DNA of 5,673 bases, taken from Elusimicrobiota bacterium (GTDB lineage Bacteria > Elusimicrobiota > Elusimicrobia > FEN-1173). The notes beneath the pieces are model-generated. The model was not told where the DNA came from. It worked only from the letters and a program-made list of their open reading frames with translations, and did no database searches. The stretch covers positions 1-5,673 of the forward strand of contig JACQPF010000331.1 of NCBI GenBank assembly GCA_016207625.1. The letters run 5' to 3'. The position numbers and the translations under genes were made by a program. The first letter of the stretch is position 1. Every line of letters starts with the position of its first letter. Shown in pieces: positions 5,065-5,673 of the stretch.

Positions 5065-5673
5065 CGCCGCATCTCCCGGAGCTTTGCCTCGACGAAGAAT
5101 TTCTTCAATGAAAATGTCTCGCTGACGGTGTCGTTGGAAAACCGAAATCTGATCATTGAACTTGTCACGTCGAAATAACCATTGAGAGGACTCGCGTCCG
5201 TCGGGTAATCCGCCGCAAGCGTCAATGTCGTGATGTTCGTGTATGTCGTCCCGGCGTCCGTCGAATATTCGATGTCCAGCGTGTCGCCCTTCGCCCAAAC
5301 CTGCAACGCCGTCCACCGGACGAACTGCCCGATCTCGCCGCCTAAGTCCTCGGCTGTAAAGTCCTTCGTCTCGAAACGCGAATCAATGGCCGAACCGTTA
5401 TCATTCACGGCCGACGTTCTCTCGGTCGTAACGCCCGTGTTGTCACCGAAGATCGGCGTCGGGTTCAACGCCAAATGGATGACATCATCCCACCGCGTCA
5501 AATCCGCGTTCCACGTTGTCGTCATGTCGTTCCATGTGGGCTCCTGAGTCTTGATATAAGTCCCGAGCGCGGTAAGGTCGGCCCTTGTGTCCTTCCAGAC
5601 TTCCCCGGTCTTGTAGTTGTATTTGTAAAGCGTTTCCGGGTCTTCCTGGCTTCCGACGGGCATCGCCACCCAG
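5061..5673 (-). CDS. Phage tail-hub or head-vertex structural protein, C-terminal part (5' end outside window)
   Basis: The frame is open to the right edge; the codon at 5672-5670 is TGG, so the true start probably lies upstream. Internal GTG (5669) and ATG (5663) codons exist, but only a weak GGGTGG precedes the ATG. Numbering from the GTG, residues 13-25 (TLYKYNYKTGEVW) look like one blade strand of a beta-propeller. Residues 45-64 (PTWNDMTTTWNADLTRWDDV) hold three tryptophans at 7-residue spacing. Residues 96-103 (DSRFETKDF) and 115-150 (FVRWTALQVWAKGD..DIEYSTDAGTTYTNI) form a beta-rich domain. The end is basic (LKKFFVEAKLREMRR). I have the impression that such propeller-plus-beta C-termini occur in phage vertex or tail proteins that cap the portal and retain DNA, in the place of P22 gp10. 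That assignment is inferred from pattern and gene order. A tail fibre or carbohydrate-binding appendage remains possible. Confidence 0.6.
   Translation of the reverse strand, partial: WVAMPVGSQEDPETLYKYNYKTGEVWKDTRADLTALGTYIKTQEPTWNDMTTTWNADLTRWDDVIHLALNPTPIFGDNTGVTTERTSAVNDNGSAIDSRFETKDFTAEDLGGEIGQFVRWTALQVWAKGDTLDIEYSTDAGTTYTNITTLTLAADYPTDASPLNGYFDVTSSMIRFRFSNDTVSETFSLKKFFVEAKLREMRR
5073..5077 (-). promoter_or_regulatory. Shine-Dalgarno GGGAG of the 121-aa gene
   Basis: GGGAG (5077-5073) lies 8 nt before the ATG at 5064, within the last codons of the upstream gene. Together with the ATGA stop-start overlap it fixes this start and suggests translational coupling. Confidence 0.7.

Noticed and set aside
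5065..5316. N-terminal extension of the 121-aa gene to give a 205-aa protein
   Set aside because: This part is the alternative frame of the upstream structural gene; its translation is His/Asp/Arg-rich and unstructured, while ATG 5064 has a Shine-Dalgarno and an ATGA junction.

Overview
The window is a stretch of a tailed-phage late (virion) gene module, either a free phage or a prophage. Every gene I can support lies on the minus strand, so transcription runs from the right edge (5673) to the left edge (1). Coding is almost continuous: the gaps are 19, 1, 1 and 9 nt, and the first two genes overlap by 4 nt. Nearly every start has a recognisable Shine-Dalgarno sequence, which points to a bacterial host. 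Nothing in the window identifies the host or shows an integration site. The gene order fits a short-tailed (podovirus-like) phage.

In transcription order the genes are as follows. (1) 5673-5061 is the C-terminal part of a tail/portal-vertex structural protein, probably beta-rich, whose 5' end lies beyond the window. (2) 5064-4699 is a 121-aa protein with a short helical N-terminus and a small beta domain of a type recurrent in phage tail regions. (3) 4689-3742 is a 315-aa protein, (4) 3740-2574 a 388-aa protein and (5) 2572-728 a 614-aa protein; together they look like a three-gene internal-virion or DNA-ejection set. (6) 708-1 is the first 236 codons of a tail fibre or receptor-binding protein with a histidine-rich HxH region; its 3' end is cut by the left edge.

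The likely logic is a virion cassette: vertex or tail-hub component, small tail accessory protein, three proteins stored in the capsid and ejected with the DNA, then the fibre that contacts the host. Position and size recall the P22 order (gp10, small tail genes, gp7, gp20, gp16, tailspike gp9), but this is an analogy of layout, not demonstrated homology.

I see no RNA gene, CRISPR array, insertion sequence, attachment site, promoter or terminator. The most notable signals are: two consecutive ejection-type proteins ending in matching 14-residue tails; a duplicated FDPxxYxAxKR motif at the N-terminus of the largest protein; a glycine-zipper-like segment in that protein; a G8 tract inside its gene; and the metal-binding-type HxH repeats of the fibre. 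None amounts to a clear new system.
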